The notes under the pieces: model-generated
Seen by the model: the letters and a program-made list of their open reading frames with translations, nothing else
Told to the model about the DNA's origin: nothing
Databases searched by the model: none
Position numbers and translations under genes: made by a program
Part shown: positions 1-6,346 of the stretch, one piece after another
How positions within the stretch are numbered: the first letter of the stretch is position 1
Layout of the letters: each line of letters starts with the position of its first letter
Source: Lysobacterales bacterium
GTDB lineage: Bacteria; Pseudomonadota; Gammaproteobacteria; Xanthomonadales; SZUA-36
Direction: 5' to 3'
Length of the DNA: 10,027 bases
Assembly (NCBI GenBank): GCA_030637665.1
Contig: DAOWGA010000221.1
Coordinates: 1 to 10,027, forward strand

Positions 1-20
1 CCTGGCTAGCCCCGTCATAA

Positions 21-103
21 CACTTAGTTGTGGACACCCATCACTTAGTTGTGGACACCAACACTTAGTTGTGGACACCCATCACTTAGTTGTGGACACC
101 CAT
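21..103. repeat. Four-copy tandem array of a 20-21 bp unit with core TGGACACC
   Basis: Four head-to-tail copies of CACTTAGTTGTGGACACC begin at 21, 42, 62 and 83. Copies 1, 3 and 4 continue as CA (21-bp period); copy 2 has lost one C (20-bp period). The unit is conserved base for base apart from that deletion and the last one or two bases, so the array is recent or selected. The core TGGACACCCA can be read as a minimal hairpin, TGG-ACAC-CCA. The same core, with a different 5' flank (CTTTGG instead of AGTTGTGG), borders the transposase gene at 6347-7312. The array lies about 100 bp beyond the 3' end of ubiT. There are no unique spacers, so it is not CRISPR. What lies to its left is outside the window. 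Confidence 0.9.
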
Positions 104-130
104 AAACTGCTTCTTTCTGGAAAAATTTTA

Positions 131-142
131 TTGGGCACCCAC
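131..142 (+). repeat. Degenerate single copy of the TGGACACCCA motif
   Basis: TTGGGCACCCAC at 131-142 differs by one base from the transposase-flank motif TTGGACACCCAC at 6152-6163. It follows the four-copy array by 28 bp. The intervening bases include AAACTGCTT (104-112), which also occurs in the hairpin at 6184-6208 beside the transposase. This suggests that 21-142 is a partly decayed end of a related element. A one-mismatch 12-mer could also arise by chance. Confidence 0.45.
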
Positions 143-204
143 CAGCTGTATTTCCGTTCACTCTTGTACCGAATGAAAAGCCTGTTGATCTTCGCGGCTG
201 CCAG

Positions 205-699
205 CTATGTGTTCTGCCACTTGTTCAGCTTTTCAATAACACCGCTTATTGCCTGCAAAAAAGTCCGCAGTGGCGCTGGCAAGTCATCCCAATCCATGCT
301 GTCCATAGTATTTTTTACACCCAGCCCCAGTTCCGTATCGCCTTCAATGCGGATCCGGCGCTGAAAAAACAGGGCGTCGGGGTCAGCCTGGCGGGAGGCA
401 AGCAACATAAAGTCCAGGCTCTCGCCGCTGATACAAACATCTGCATCCAGCTTGCGATCGATTGGGCTGAACCGATGGGAACCCACCAGAATCAACCAGT
501 CCAGACACAGATCCGTCACCTTGATACGAACTTTGCTGCCTTCCAGGAAATCCAGTTCGCCATGCCGCAATGGCTCCCGGAATGCTTCATTGATGGCAAT
601 GGAAAGCACCGGTTTCTGGGCCGAATAAGGAATGAAGCGCCCGGGGATAGCGATCATCTTCTTAGCTATCGGACGGACTATTTCAGGGATTGGCAGCAT
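205..699 (-). CDS. ubiT: UbiT, SCP2-domain accessory factor of O2-independent ubiquinone synthesis
   Basis: 164 aa. UbiT (YhbT in E. coli, 174 aa) is a lipid-binding SCP2-type protein needed with UbiU and UbiV for making ubiquinone without oxygen; it probably presents the hydrophobic intermediate to the enzymes. The SCP2 fold spans roughly residues 33-135. The most conserved stretch is at about 107-131: DPDALFFQRR followed by the IEGDTELGL segment and VKN, nearly identical to E. coli UbiT from memory. No signal peptide or membrane segment is seen. It is divergent from ubiU and shares its control region. The ATG at 699 matches the E. coli N-terminus (MLxxxR style), but no Shine-Dalgarno precedes it and a good -10 sits only 8 bp upstream, so the message may be nearly leaderless. 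Met15 (657) is the alternative start. The identity is strong from both sequence and context. Confidence 0.93.
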   Translation of the reverse strand: MLPIPEIVRPIAKKMIAIPGRFIPYSAQKPVLSIAINEAFREPLRHGELDFLEGSKVRIKVTDLCLDWLILVGSHRFSPIDRKLDADVCISGESLDFMLLASRQADPDALFFQRRIRIEGDTELGLGVKNTMDSMDWDDLPAPLRTFLQAISGVIEKLNKWQNT

Positions 700-707
700 G
701 GATGATC

Positions 708-713
708 AGTATA
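708..713 (-). promoter_or_regulatory. -10 element of the ubiT promoter
   Basis: On the minus strand 713-708 reads TATACT, one mismatch from TATAAT. The predicted start is near 701, only about 2 nt before the annotated ubiT ATG. The FNR-like box again takes the place of a -35 element, 21 bp away. Confidence 0.5.
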
Positions 714-734
714 TTTCACGATTCCAGACATGTG

Positions 735-748
735 TTGACTCCGATCAA
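735..748. promoter_or_regulatory. FNR/Anr-type box shared by ubiT and ubiU
   Basis: TTGAC-TCCG-ATCAA matches the FNR/Anr consensus TTGAT-N4-ATCAA at 9 of 10 defined positions. It lies in the 105-bp divergent region. The gap to the -10 candidate is exactly 21 bp on both sides: TAGAAT at 770-775 for ubiU, and TATACT on the minus strand at 713-708 for ubiT. This puts the box centre near -41 for both promoters, the class II activation position. FNR-type control is expected for genes that make quinone only without oxygen. Site and spacing are read directly; activation is inferred. Confidence 0.75.
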
Positions 749-769
749 TGTGAGAGCGGATTCTGAACT

Positions 770-775
770 TAGAAT
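770..775 (+). promoter_or_regulatory. -10 element of the ubiUVD promoter
   Basis: TAGAAT differs from TATAAT at one base. It predicts a transcription start at about 782-783, giving a leader of roughly 22 nt before the ubiU ATG at 805. There is no convincing -35 hexamer; the FNR-like box occupies that place, as in activator-dependent class II promoters. Confidence 0.6.
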
Positions 776-804
776 GTGATGTCTGTAGTCTTTTTGGACC
801 ATTT

Positions 805-1800
805 ATGGAACTTGTATGCCCTGCGGGGAACCTGCCTTCTCTGAAAGCTGCTGTTGATAACGGCGCTGATGCGGTCTATGTCGGCTTTAAGGACGACACC
901 AACGCACGCCATTTCACCGGGCTGAATTTAACAGAGCGCAGCTTTGAAAAGGCCGTTTGCTACGCCCAGGACAGGGGCCGGAAGATTTTCGTGGCGGTCA
1001 ACACTTTTCCCCAACCCAGAGGATTCGATCGATGGAAGGGGGCCGTGGATCACGCAGCTGAATACGGGGTCGATGCTCTGATTCTGGCTGATATAGGCGT
1101 GTTGGAATATGCAAGCGAACGCTGGCCGGACCTGCGCCTGCACTTATCGGTCCAGGCATCGGTAACCAATGCCGAGGGCATTCGGTTCTATCATGAGAAT
1201 TTCGGTATCCGCCGCGTGGTTCTGCCCCGCGTATTGTCAGTCAGCCAGGTCGCCCAGGTAATCAGGGAATCTCCCATTCCCGTAGAGGTTTTTGGTTTTG
1301 GAAGCCTGTGTGTGATGGTGGAGGGTCGCTGCCTGCTATCCAGCTACGCCACCGGCAGATCACCTAATACTTATGGCGCCTGTTCGCCTGCCTCCCATGT
1401 CCGCTGGGAAGAAACTGAAGACGGTACAAACACCCGGCTCAATGGTGTTTTGATCGACCACTACGGACAAGGCGAAAAGGCGGGGTATCCAACCTTGTGC
1501 AAAGGCCGGTTCCAGGTGGGTGAGCACACATTTTACGCTTTGGAAGAACCCACCAGCCTCAATACCCTGTCTATCCTACCGGAACTCAGGGAAATCGGCG
1601 TCAGTGCAATCAAGGTGGAAGGTCGCCAGCGCAGCCCTGCTTACGTGGCACAAGTGACTGCCGTAATGCGAGCGGCCATCGATTATTGCATGCAAGACCC
1701 GCGGGAATATCAGCCAAAAGACCAATGGATGCGAAAGCTCGCCGACGTATCCGAGGGTTCCCAGACCACCCTGGGCGCTTACCACCGGCCCTGGCAATAG
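805..1800 (+). CDS. ubiU: UbiU, U32-family Fe-S protein for O2-independent ubiquinone hydroxylation
   Basis: 331 aa, U32 peptidase family (YhbU in E. coli), although UbiU is not thought to act as a protease. UbiU forms a heterodimer with UbiV that hydroxylates the ubiquinone ring without O2, with prephenate as the proposed oxygen source. The four cysteines known to hold the [4Fe-4S] cluster in E. coli (C169, C176, C193, C232) occur here at exactly those positions. The N-terminus MELVCPAGNLPSLKAAVDNG and the segment around 268-275 (IKVEGRQR) are U32 hallmarks. The start at 805 gives E. coli-like length; only a weak GGA (796-798) precedes it. It is the first gene of ubiU-ubiV-ubiD, behind an FNR-like box. 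Confidence in the identity is high because ubiT and ubiV flank it and the cluster ligands are complete. Confidence 0.96.
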   Translation: MELVCPAGNLPSLKAAVDNGADAVYVGFKDDTNARHFTGLNLTERSFEKAVCYAQDRGRKIFVAVNTFPQPRGFDRWKGAVDHAAEYGVDALILADIGVLEYASERWPDLRLHLSVQASVTNAEGIRFYHENFGIRRVVLPRVLSVSQVAQVIRESPIPVEVFGFGSLCVMVEGRCLLSSYATGRSPNTYGACSPASHVRWEETEDGTNTRLNGVLIDHYGQGEKAGYPTLCKGRFQVGEHTFYALEEPTSLNTLSILPELREIGVSAIKVEGRQRSPAYVAQVTAVMRAAIDYCMQDPREYQPKDQWMRKLADVSEGSQTTLGAYHRPWQ

Positions 1801-1812
1801 ATGGAGACCACA

Positions 1813-2712
1813 ATGAAATTGTCCATTGGGCCAATACAGTATTTCTGGGATCGCCAGCGGGTGCTGGATTTCTACGAACGAGTCGCTGAAAGCGCCGCTG
1901 AAATTGTTTACCTGGGTGAAGTAATCTGCTCAAAGCGGCGACTGGTAAGCCCCGAAGACTGGCTCGTCATCGGAAACGATCTCAAGCAAAGTGGCAAGGA
2001 AGTGATTTTGTCTTCCCTGACGCTGCTCGAAGCCGCCTCTGAACTGGGCGCACTGAAGAAACTCTGCCGTAATGAAGGCTTTATGGTGGAGGCCAATGAC
2101 GTAGCAGCGATCCAGTTATTATCCGCTGCCGGCAAGGACTTCGTTACCGGCCCCAGTGTCAATATTTACAATGATCACACTCTTCGGCTGCTGGCCCGTA
2201 AAGGGCTGAAACGTTGGGTTTTACCCGTGGAACTGGGCTTGGAGACACTGAAGGATCTTCAGGCACATCGACCTGCGGGCGTAGAAACGGAAGTATTTGC
2301 ACTGGGCCGCCTACCGCTGTCTTATTCGGCGCGTTGCTATACAGCGCGTTCTCACAACCTGCCCAAGGATGATTGCCAGTTCAAGTGCCTGGATTATCCC
2401 GATGGCCGCCTGTTGAAAACGCAGGAAGACCAGGACTTTCTGGTTCTCAATGGCATACAAACCCAATCGGCGCTGACCCACCAGGCATTGGACCAGTTAT
2501 CTGAACTGAACGCCCTGGAAGTGGATGTCCTGAGAATCAGCCCACAGTCCAGGCATGCTCTGCGGACCATTGAAATCTTCGATGCTGCCCGGAATGGCGC
2601 CGATTTGGGGCCGCTGAGAGAGGAATTAGTCAGCTTGCTGCCTTTGGGAGCATGTAATGGTTACCTGGTAAACCAGGCAGGAATGGATGATGGCGATTCA
2701 AAAGTTGCTTGA
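1813..2712 (+). CDS. ubiV: UbiV, U32-family partner of UbiU
   Basis: 299 aa from the ATG at 1813. UbiV (YhbV) is the second U32 subunit of the O2-independent hydroxylase and carries its own [4Fe-4S] cluster. In E. coli the ligands are C39, C180, C193 and C197. Here cysteines fall at 39, 175, 188 and 192, with identical spacing among the last three. This start is preferred over the in-frame ATG at 1801 for three reasons: GGAG at 1803-1806 lies 6 nt before 1813, C39 then keeps its usual number, and MKLSIGP resembles the E. coli N-terminus. It begins 12 bp after the ubiU stop, so the two are probably translated in balanced amounts for heterodimer formation. Its 3' end overlaps ubiD. Confidence 0.95.
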   Translation: MKLSIGPIQYFWDRQRVLDFYERVAESAAEIVYLGEVICSKRRLVSPEDWLVIGNDLKQSGKEVILSSLTLLEAASELGALKKLCRNEGFMVEANDVAAIQLLSAAGKDFVTGPSVNIYNDHTLRLLARKGLKRWVLPVELGLETLKDLQAHRPAGVETEVFALGRLPLSYSARCYTARSHNLPKDDCQFKCLDYPDGRLLKTQEDQDFLVLNGIQTQSALTHQALDQLSELNALEVDVLRISPQSRHALRTIEIFDAARNGADLGPLREELVSLLPLGACNGYLVNQAGMDDGDSKVA

Positions 2713-4204
2713 TCACCATAACCGCCAGGTGAAGAGAAAAGCGTGGCGTGATCTTCGCCAGTTTTCCCACGCACTGCAAACCGCAGGACAGTTGAAATCT
2801 GTCCACGAGCCTGTATCCCCCTGTCTCCAGGTGACCGAGCTATGCCACCGCAGCCTCGTTGGCAATGGCCCGGCTTTACTGTTCGAAAATATGCAAGGCC
2901 ATGACATGCCCGTTCTGGGTAACCTGTTTGGCCATCAGGAACGGGTTCTGGTTGCCCTGGAGTTGGAATCCCGGCAGGATCTCCTCGAACTGGGACACGA
3001 GTTCGCCTTTTTGAGAAACCCCAGAATGCCCGATAGCCTGAAGTCAGCAATGGATGCTGCCCCGGGGTTTGCGAGGCTAGCGCACGTTACACCCGTCAGG
3101 AAGGATGCCGCTCCCTGGCAGGAGCATACGATAGAGGGCCCGGACGTCGATCTTGGAACTTTGCCCATATCGACCTGCTGGCCCGGGGACGCCGGACCCC
3201 TGATTACCTGGGGCATGGTGATTACGCGCGGTCCCAATAAGCCACGGGTCAACCTGGCGATCTATCGACAACAATTGATCAGCAAAAACAAGCTGATCAT
3301 GCGCTGGCTGCCCCACCGGGGCGGTGCTCAGGATTTTCGCGAATTCCAGCAGGCAAATCCCGGTAAACCGTTCCCTCTTTCCGTTGTAATTGGTGCCGAT
3401 CCGGCGACTCTGCTGGCCGCGGTAACACCGATTCCCGACACACTTTCTGAATACCAGTTTGCCGGTTTACTGCGCGGCCGCAGGAGCAGAATCGTCGAAT
3501 CCACATTGACCGGCCTGCCCGTGCCACACGGGGCAGAAATCGTACTCGAGGGGCATATCTATCCGGGTGAGACGGCTACCGAAGGGCCCTTTGCTGACCA
3601 CACCGGTTACTACAACGCGGTCGCGGAATTTCCGGTTTTCACCGTGGAACGCATCAGTCAACGCAATGAGCCGGTTTATCTGACGACCTACATGGGAAAA
3701 CCGGGAGAAGACGAGCCCTCGATTATGGCCGCTGCCCTGAATGAAATGTTCATTCCATTATTACAGGAGCAGTTTCCGGAAGTCGTGGATTTCTACTTGC
3801 CTCCGGAGGCTTGCTCTTACCGTATAGCCATTGTCAGCATTCGCAAACAGTATCCCGGTCATGCGCGCCGCATCATGTTCGGTATCTGGTCCTGGCTGCG
3901 GCAATTCACCTACACCAAGACCATAATCGTTACTGATGAAGACATCGATATTCGGAACTGGAAAGAGGTGATCTGGGCTATGTCCACCCGTGCCGATCCT
4001 GTTCGCGACACGGTCCTGATCGAAAACACCCCTATAGATTACCTGGATTTTGCCAGCCCCAGGCCCGGCCTGGGCGGCAAAATGGGCATTGACGCCACCA
4101 ATAAAATTGCGGCTGAAACTGATCGCGAGTGGGGCAGGGTCGCCAGTATGGACAAGGCCACCAAAGATCAGGTCGAGGAGATCGCCAAAGCCCTCGGTTT
4201 GTGA
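2687..4204 (+). CDS. ubiD: UbiD, prFMN-dependent 4-hydroxy-3-polyprenylbenzoate decarboxylase
   Basis: 505 aa (E. coli 497). It removes the carboxyl group from the prenylated benzoate intermediate of ubiquinone synthesis, using prenylated FMN made by UbiX (not in this window) and a divalent metal. Numbering is E. coli plus 14 across the core. The metal ligands N175 and E241 correspond to N189 and E255 (in TLSEYQFAGLLRG). The prFMN-contacting IYR is at 192-194. The catalytic aspartate D290 corresponds to D304 in GPFADHTGYYN. The ATG at 2687 overlaps the end of ubiV by 26 bp and follows AGGA; the next ATG at 2690 is equivalent. An in-frame GTG at 2729 would remove the overlap and most of the N-terminal extension relative to E. 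coli, but lacks a Shine-Dalgarno. Co-transcription with ubiUV is likely. Confidence 0.95.
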   Translation: MMAIQKLLDHHNRQVKRKAWRDLRQFSHALQTAGQLKSVHEPVSPCLQVTELCHRSLVGNGPALLFENMQGHDMPVLGNLFGHQERVLVALELESRQDLLELGHEFAFLRNPRMPDSLKSAMDAAPGFARLAHVTPVRKDAAPWQEHTIEGPDVDLGTLPISTCWPGDAGPLITWGMVITRGPNKPRVNLAIYRQQLISKNKLIMRWLPHRGGAQDFREFQQANPGKPFPLSVVIGADPATLLAAVTPIPDTLSEYQFAGLLRGRRSRIVESTLTGLPVPHGAEIVLEGHIYPGETATEGPFADHTGYYNAVAEFPVFTVERISQRNEPVYLTTYMGKPGEDEPSIMAAALNEMFIPLLQEQFPEVVDFYLPPEACSYRIAIVSIRKQYPGHARRIMFGIWSWLRQFTYTKTIIVTDEDIDIRNWKEVIWAMSTRADPVRDTVLIENTPIDYLDFASPRPGLGGKMGIDATNKIAAETDREWGRVASMDKATKDQVEEIAKALGL

Positions 4205-4219
4205 GGCAATGAAGTGCCT
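4204..4219. terminator. Small hairpin between convergent ubiD and fabB
   Basis: AGGCA (4204-4208) and TGCCT (4215-4219) form a perfect 5-bp stem with a 6-nt loop, starting on the last base of the ubiD stop codon. Only 20 bp separate the two convergent stop codons. There is no T-run on either side, so this would be a weak terminator at best. Confidence 0.25.
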
Positions 4220-4224
4220 AAGGT

Positions 4225-5445
4225 TTAGCTCTGTCCATAGCGTTGGAATACAATGCACGCATTGGTGCCACCAAATCCGAAATTGTTGCTCATGACCGTG
4301 TTCAGGCCGGCATTTTCTTTGCTCTCCAATAAAATGGGCATACCTTCAGCCTTCGGATCCAGTTCAGAAATATTGGCAGAACCTGCCATGAAGTCATTTT
4401 CCAGCATGAGAAGGCAATGAATTGCCTCCTGAACACCCGCGGCGCCCAGCGAATGTCCACAAAGGGATTTGCTTGAACTGAATGGCGGGACTTTCTTGTC
4501 AAACACTTCGCGCATGGCATCAAGCTCGGCAATATCCCCCAATGGCGTACTGGTGCCATGCGTGTTGATGTAGTCTATCGGCGCTTCCGCCGTGGCAATC
4601 GCCTGTTGCATGCAGCGCACGGCACCTTCGCCTGAAGGTGCCACCATGTTGGCGCCATCGGATGTCGCACCATATCCGACAATTTCTGCATAAATTTTTG
4701 CACCACGAGCCTTCGCGTGCTCCAGTTCTTCCAGCACCAGCATGCCGCCGCCGGCTGCGATCACGAATCCATCGCGCCCGGCGTCATAGGCACGAGATGC
4801 CGTTGAAGGATGGTCGTTAAAACCGAAAGACAGTGCACCCATCGCGTCAAACATCATGGCGAGCGTCCAGTCCTCTTCTTCACCGCCCCCGGCAAAGACT
4901 ATGTCCTGTTTATCCCATTGAATTTGCTCCATCGCGACACCGATGCAATGGGTGCTGGTTGCGCAGGCGGATGTGACGGAATAGTTGAGACCGCGAATTC
5001 CAAAATGGGTGGAAAGACAGGCGGAAACGGTGCTGCTCATGGTGCGTGGCACCCGGTAAGGGCCGACGCGGCGCACACCCTTTTCGCGCAGCACATCAGC
5101 ACCCCCGACGAGGTTTGCACTGGATGCGCCACCCGAGCCGGCAATCAAGCCGGTGCGGGGATTCGAAACGTCTTCATCCGCGAGTCCGGCATCCTCTATG
5201 GCTCGTTGCAAGGCGACGTAAGCATATGAAGCGGCGTCGCCCATAAATCTTTTGTGCTTGCGATCAATGTGCTCCGCCAGGTCAATATCCACAGACCCGC
5301 AAACCTGGCTACGCAAACCCATTTCTTTAAATTTTTCATTAAAGGTGATGCCAGACTTTCCGTGACGCAATGATTCAGTGACGGCATCTTTACTATTTCC
5401 CAAGCAGGAAACAATTCCCATACCCGTGACAACTACCCGGCGCAT
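4225..5445 (-). CDS. fabB: FabB, 3-oxoacyl-ACP synthase I
   Basis: 406 aa, the same length as E. coli FabB. It elongates the cis-3-decenoyl-ACP made by FabA, committing carbon to unsaturated fatty acids by a route that needs no oxygen. The condensing-enzyme catalytic set is complete: C161 in [12 protein letters not shown]296 in NTHGTST, K326 in SSSKSLCGH and H331. The C-terminal GFGGTNA glycine motif is at about 390-396. The start [13 protein letters not shown] is typical. On the minus strand GAGGAAG (5457-5451) lies 5 nt before the ATG and overlaps the fabA stop codon, so fabA and fabB are probably translationally coupled with a 10-bp gap. FabF is the alternative, but pairing with FabA, the length and the N-terminus favour FabB. 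Confidence 0.96.
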   Translation of the reverse strand: MRRVVVTGMGIVSCLGNSKDAVTESLRHGKSGITFNEKFKEMGLRSQVCGSVDIDLAEHIDRKHKRFMGDAASYAYVALQRAIEDAGLADEDVSNPRTGLIAGSGGASSANLVGGADVLREKGVRRVGPYRVPRTMSSTVSACLSTHFGIRGLNYSVTSACATSTHCIGVAMEQIQWDKQDIVFAGGGEEEDWTLAMMFDAMGALSFGFNDHPSTASRAYDAGRDGFVIAAGGGMLVLEELEHAKARGAKIYAEIVGYGATSDGANMVAPSGEGAVRCMQQAIATAEAPIDYINTHGTSTPLGDIAELDAMREVFDKKVPPFSSSKSLCGHSLGAAGVQEAIHCLLMLENDFMAGSANISELDPKAEGMPILLESKENAGLNTVMSNNFGFGGTNACIVFQRYGQS

Positions 5446-5455
5446 ACGATCTTCC

Positions 5456-5983
5456 TCAAAAACTGTCGGTGGAAAGAAACAGCCCGACTTTCAGGTCTTC
5501 AGCCGTATAAATGACCCGGCCGTCAACGGCTACGCTACCATCGGCAATCACCATGCTCAACCTACGGGCGATTACTCTTTTCATATTCAGTGTGTAAGTT
5601 ACTTTTTTGGCCGTCGGCAGAATCTGGCCGGTGAATTTCACGTTGCCAGCACCCAACGCCCTCCCCTTGCCCTTGCAGCCGGACCAGGAAAGAAAAAAGC
5701 CGCATAACTGCCATAAGGCATCGAGGCCAAGGCAGCCCGGCATCACAGGGTCTTCAATAAAGTGGCAACCAAAAAACCACAGGTCGGGGTTGATGTCCAA
5801 CTCGGCCGTGATGGATCCTTTGCCATGAAGACCGCCATCGTTGTCTATATTGACAATACGGTCAATCATCAGCATATTTCCCGTTGGAAGTTTTCCGGTA
5901 TCTGATCCAAATAAATCACCCGTACCACAAAGTTCCAGTTCTTCCCGGGTATAGGAGTTCTTCCTGTTTTGAAGATTGGTCAT
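5456..5983 (-). CDS. fabA: FabA, 3-hydroxydecanoyl-ACP dehydratase/isomerase
   Basis: 175 aa (E. coli 172). It dehydrates 3-hydroxydecanoyl-ACP and isomerises the trans-2 to the cis-3 product, the branch point of O2-independent unsaturated fatty acid synthesis. The hot-dog core is unmistakable. The catalytic histidine is H74 in WFFGCHF, and the aspartate is D88 in [11 protein letters not shown], 14 residues later as in E. coli (H70/D84). GKGRALGAG and the segment around 120-128 (QILPTAKKV) also match. It is the first gene of fabA-fabB on the minus strand. AGGA precedes the ATG at a rather long distance (about 13 nt). A possible FNR-type site lies 62-75 bp upstream of the ATG. Confidence 0.97.
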   Translation of the reverse strand: MTNLQNRKNSYTREELELCGTGDLFGSDTGKLPTGNMLMIDRIVNIDNDGGLHGKGSITAELDINPDLWFFGCHFIEDPVMPGCLGLDALWQLCGFFLSWSGCKGKGRALGAGNVKFTGQILPTAKKVTYTLNMKRVIARRLSMVIADGSVAVDGRVIYTAEDLKVGLFLSTDSF

Positions 5984-6044
5984 GTGAATATCATAGTCCT
6001 ATTGAAAGAACAGTGAAGAGTAGCCGCCACTTTACGGCAATATC

Positions 6045-6058
6045 TTGATAGAAATCAT
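6045..6058. promoter_or_regulatory. Possible FNR/Anr-type box upstream of fabAB
   Basis: TTGAT-AGAA-ATCAT matches TTGAT-N4-ATCAA at 9 of 10 positions. On the minus strand a -10-like TACTCT (6022-6017) lies 22 bp downstream, placing the box centre near -41.5 for a start at about 6010, which leaves about 26 nt before the fabA ATG. The -10 is weak (3 of 6, with the T, A and final T kept), and AT-rich sequence makes chance matches more likely here. No obvious FabR/DesT-type palindrome was seen between 5984 and 6100. Confidence 0.42.
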
Positions 6059-6134
6059 CTAATATTTGAATCTTTCATCGGCCTGACACGAACTTCCTTC
6101 TTGATCAGGCAAAAAATGATCATCCTGGGGCCCC

Positions 6135-6163
6135 TTTGGACACCGACTTCTTTGGACACCCAC
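6135..6163 (+). repeat. Two TTTGGACACC motifs, left side of the transposase unit
   Basis: TTTGGACACC occurs at 6135-6144 and 6151-6160, the second continuing as CAC (to 6163). The period is 16 bp. They are the reverse complement of the GTGGGTGTCCAAA motifs to the right of the transposase, and share the TGGACACC core with the window-start array in the same orientation. Confidence 0.85.
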
Positions 6164-6183
6164 ATACCAAAACTTCCGGCTCC

Positions 6184-6209
6184 AAAAAACTGCTTTCTTG
6201 CAGTTTTTG
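6184..6209 (-). terminator. A-stem-T hairpin downstream of the transposase gene
   Basis: AAAAACTGC (6185-6193) and GCAGTTTTT (6200-6208) form a perfect 9-bp stem with a TTTCTT loop. The A-tract and T-tract arms would make it work on either strand as an intrinsic terminator. It lies about 140 bp past the transposase stop. The GC part of the stem is only four pairs, so it is weak. It may instead be an end structure of the element, since a related AAACTGCTT occurs beside the window-start array (104-112). Confidence 0.45.
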
Positions 6210-6346
6210 TTTGCTAAACCTGAGACGTGACAAAGAGAATCATTAACTGGTCACCATCTGGCATCACACCTGATGGCAATCGACATGTTTCAACATATAA
6301 AACTCCATCCGGAGATCTCCGAATGAAGTAACCAGGAAAGTTGTAT

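Larger units (their letters stand above)
5984..6346. other. Intergenic region between fabA and the transposase gene
   Basis: 363 bp without a credible gene. From the fabA side it holds a possible FNR-type box (6045-6058) and an inverted repeat GCCTGA/TCAGGC (6081-6086 and 6105-6110) followed by six A. Two TGATCA hexamers (6102-6107, 6117-6122) and the palindrome GGGGCCCC (6127-6134) come next. Two TTTGGACACC motifs (6135-6144, 6151-6160) and a terminator-like hairpin (6184-6208) follow. A short hairpin CATCA-CACC-TGATG (6262-6275) and the 12-bp palindrome CGGAGATCTCCG (6310-6321) lie just beyond the transposase stop. The palindromes crowd the transposase side, fitting an element end. Confidence 0.7.

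Noticed and set aside
21..103. CRISPR array
   Set aside because: The units are directly tandem, without unique spacers, and there are no cas genes nearby.
21..103. Replication-origin iterons or DnaA boxes
   Set aside because: TGTGGACAC shares only part of the DnaA-box complement TGTGGATAA; there is no rep gene, no AT-rich unwinding region, and the same core occurs beside a transposase.
71..364. Plus-strand open frame through the array
   Set aside because: Its start is just translated repeat (HHLVVDTH), and the rest lies antisense to ubiT with no recognisable domain.
1801..1812. ATG at 1801 as the ubiV start
   Set aside because: It abuts the ubiU stop with no ribosome-binding site; GGAG at 1803-1806 serves the ATG at 1813, which also restores the conserved Cys39 numbering.
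3761..4258. Minus-strand open frame antisense to ubiD
   Set aside because: No recognisable domain; ubiD on the other strand is conserved throughout, and the frame runs across two convergent gene ends.
6102..6122. TGATCA pair as a second FNR site for fabA
   Set aside because: The hexamers are 9 bp apart and do not fit TTGAT-N4-ATCAA spacing.
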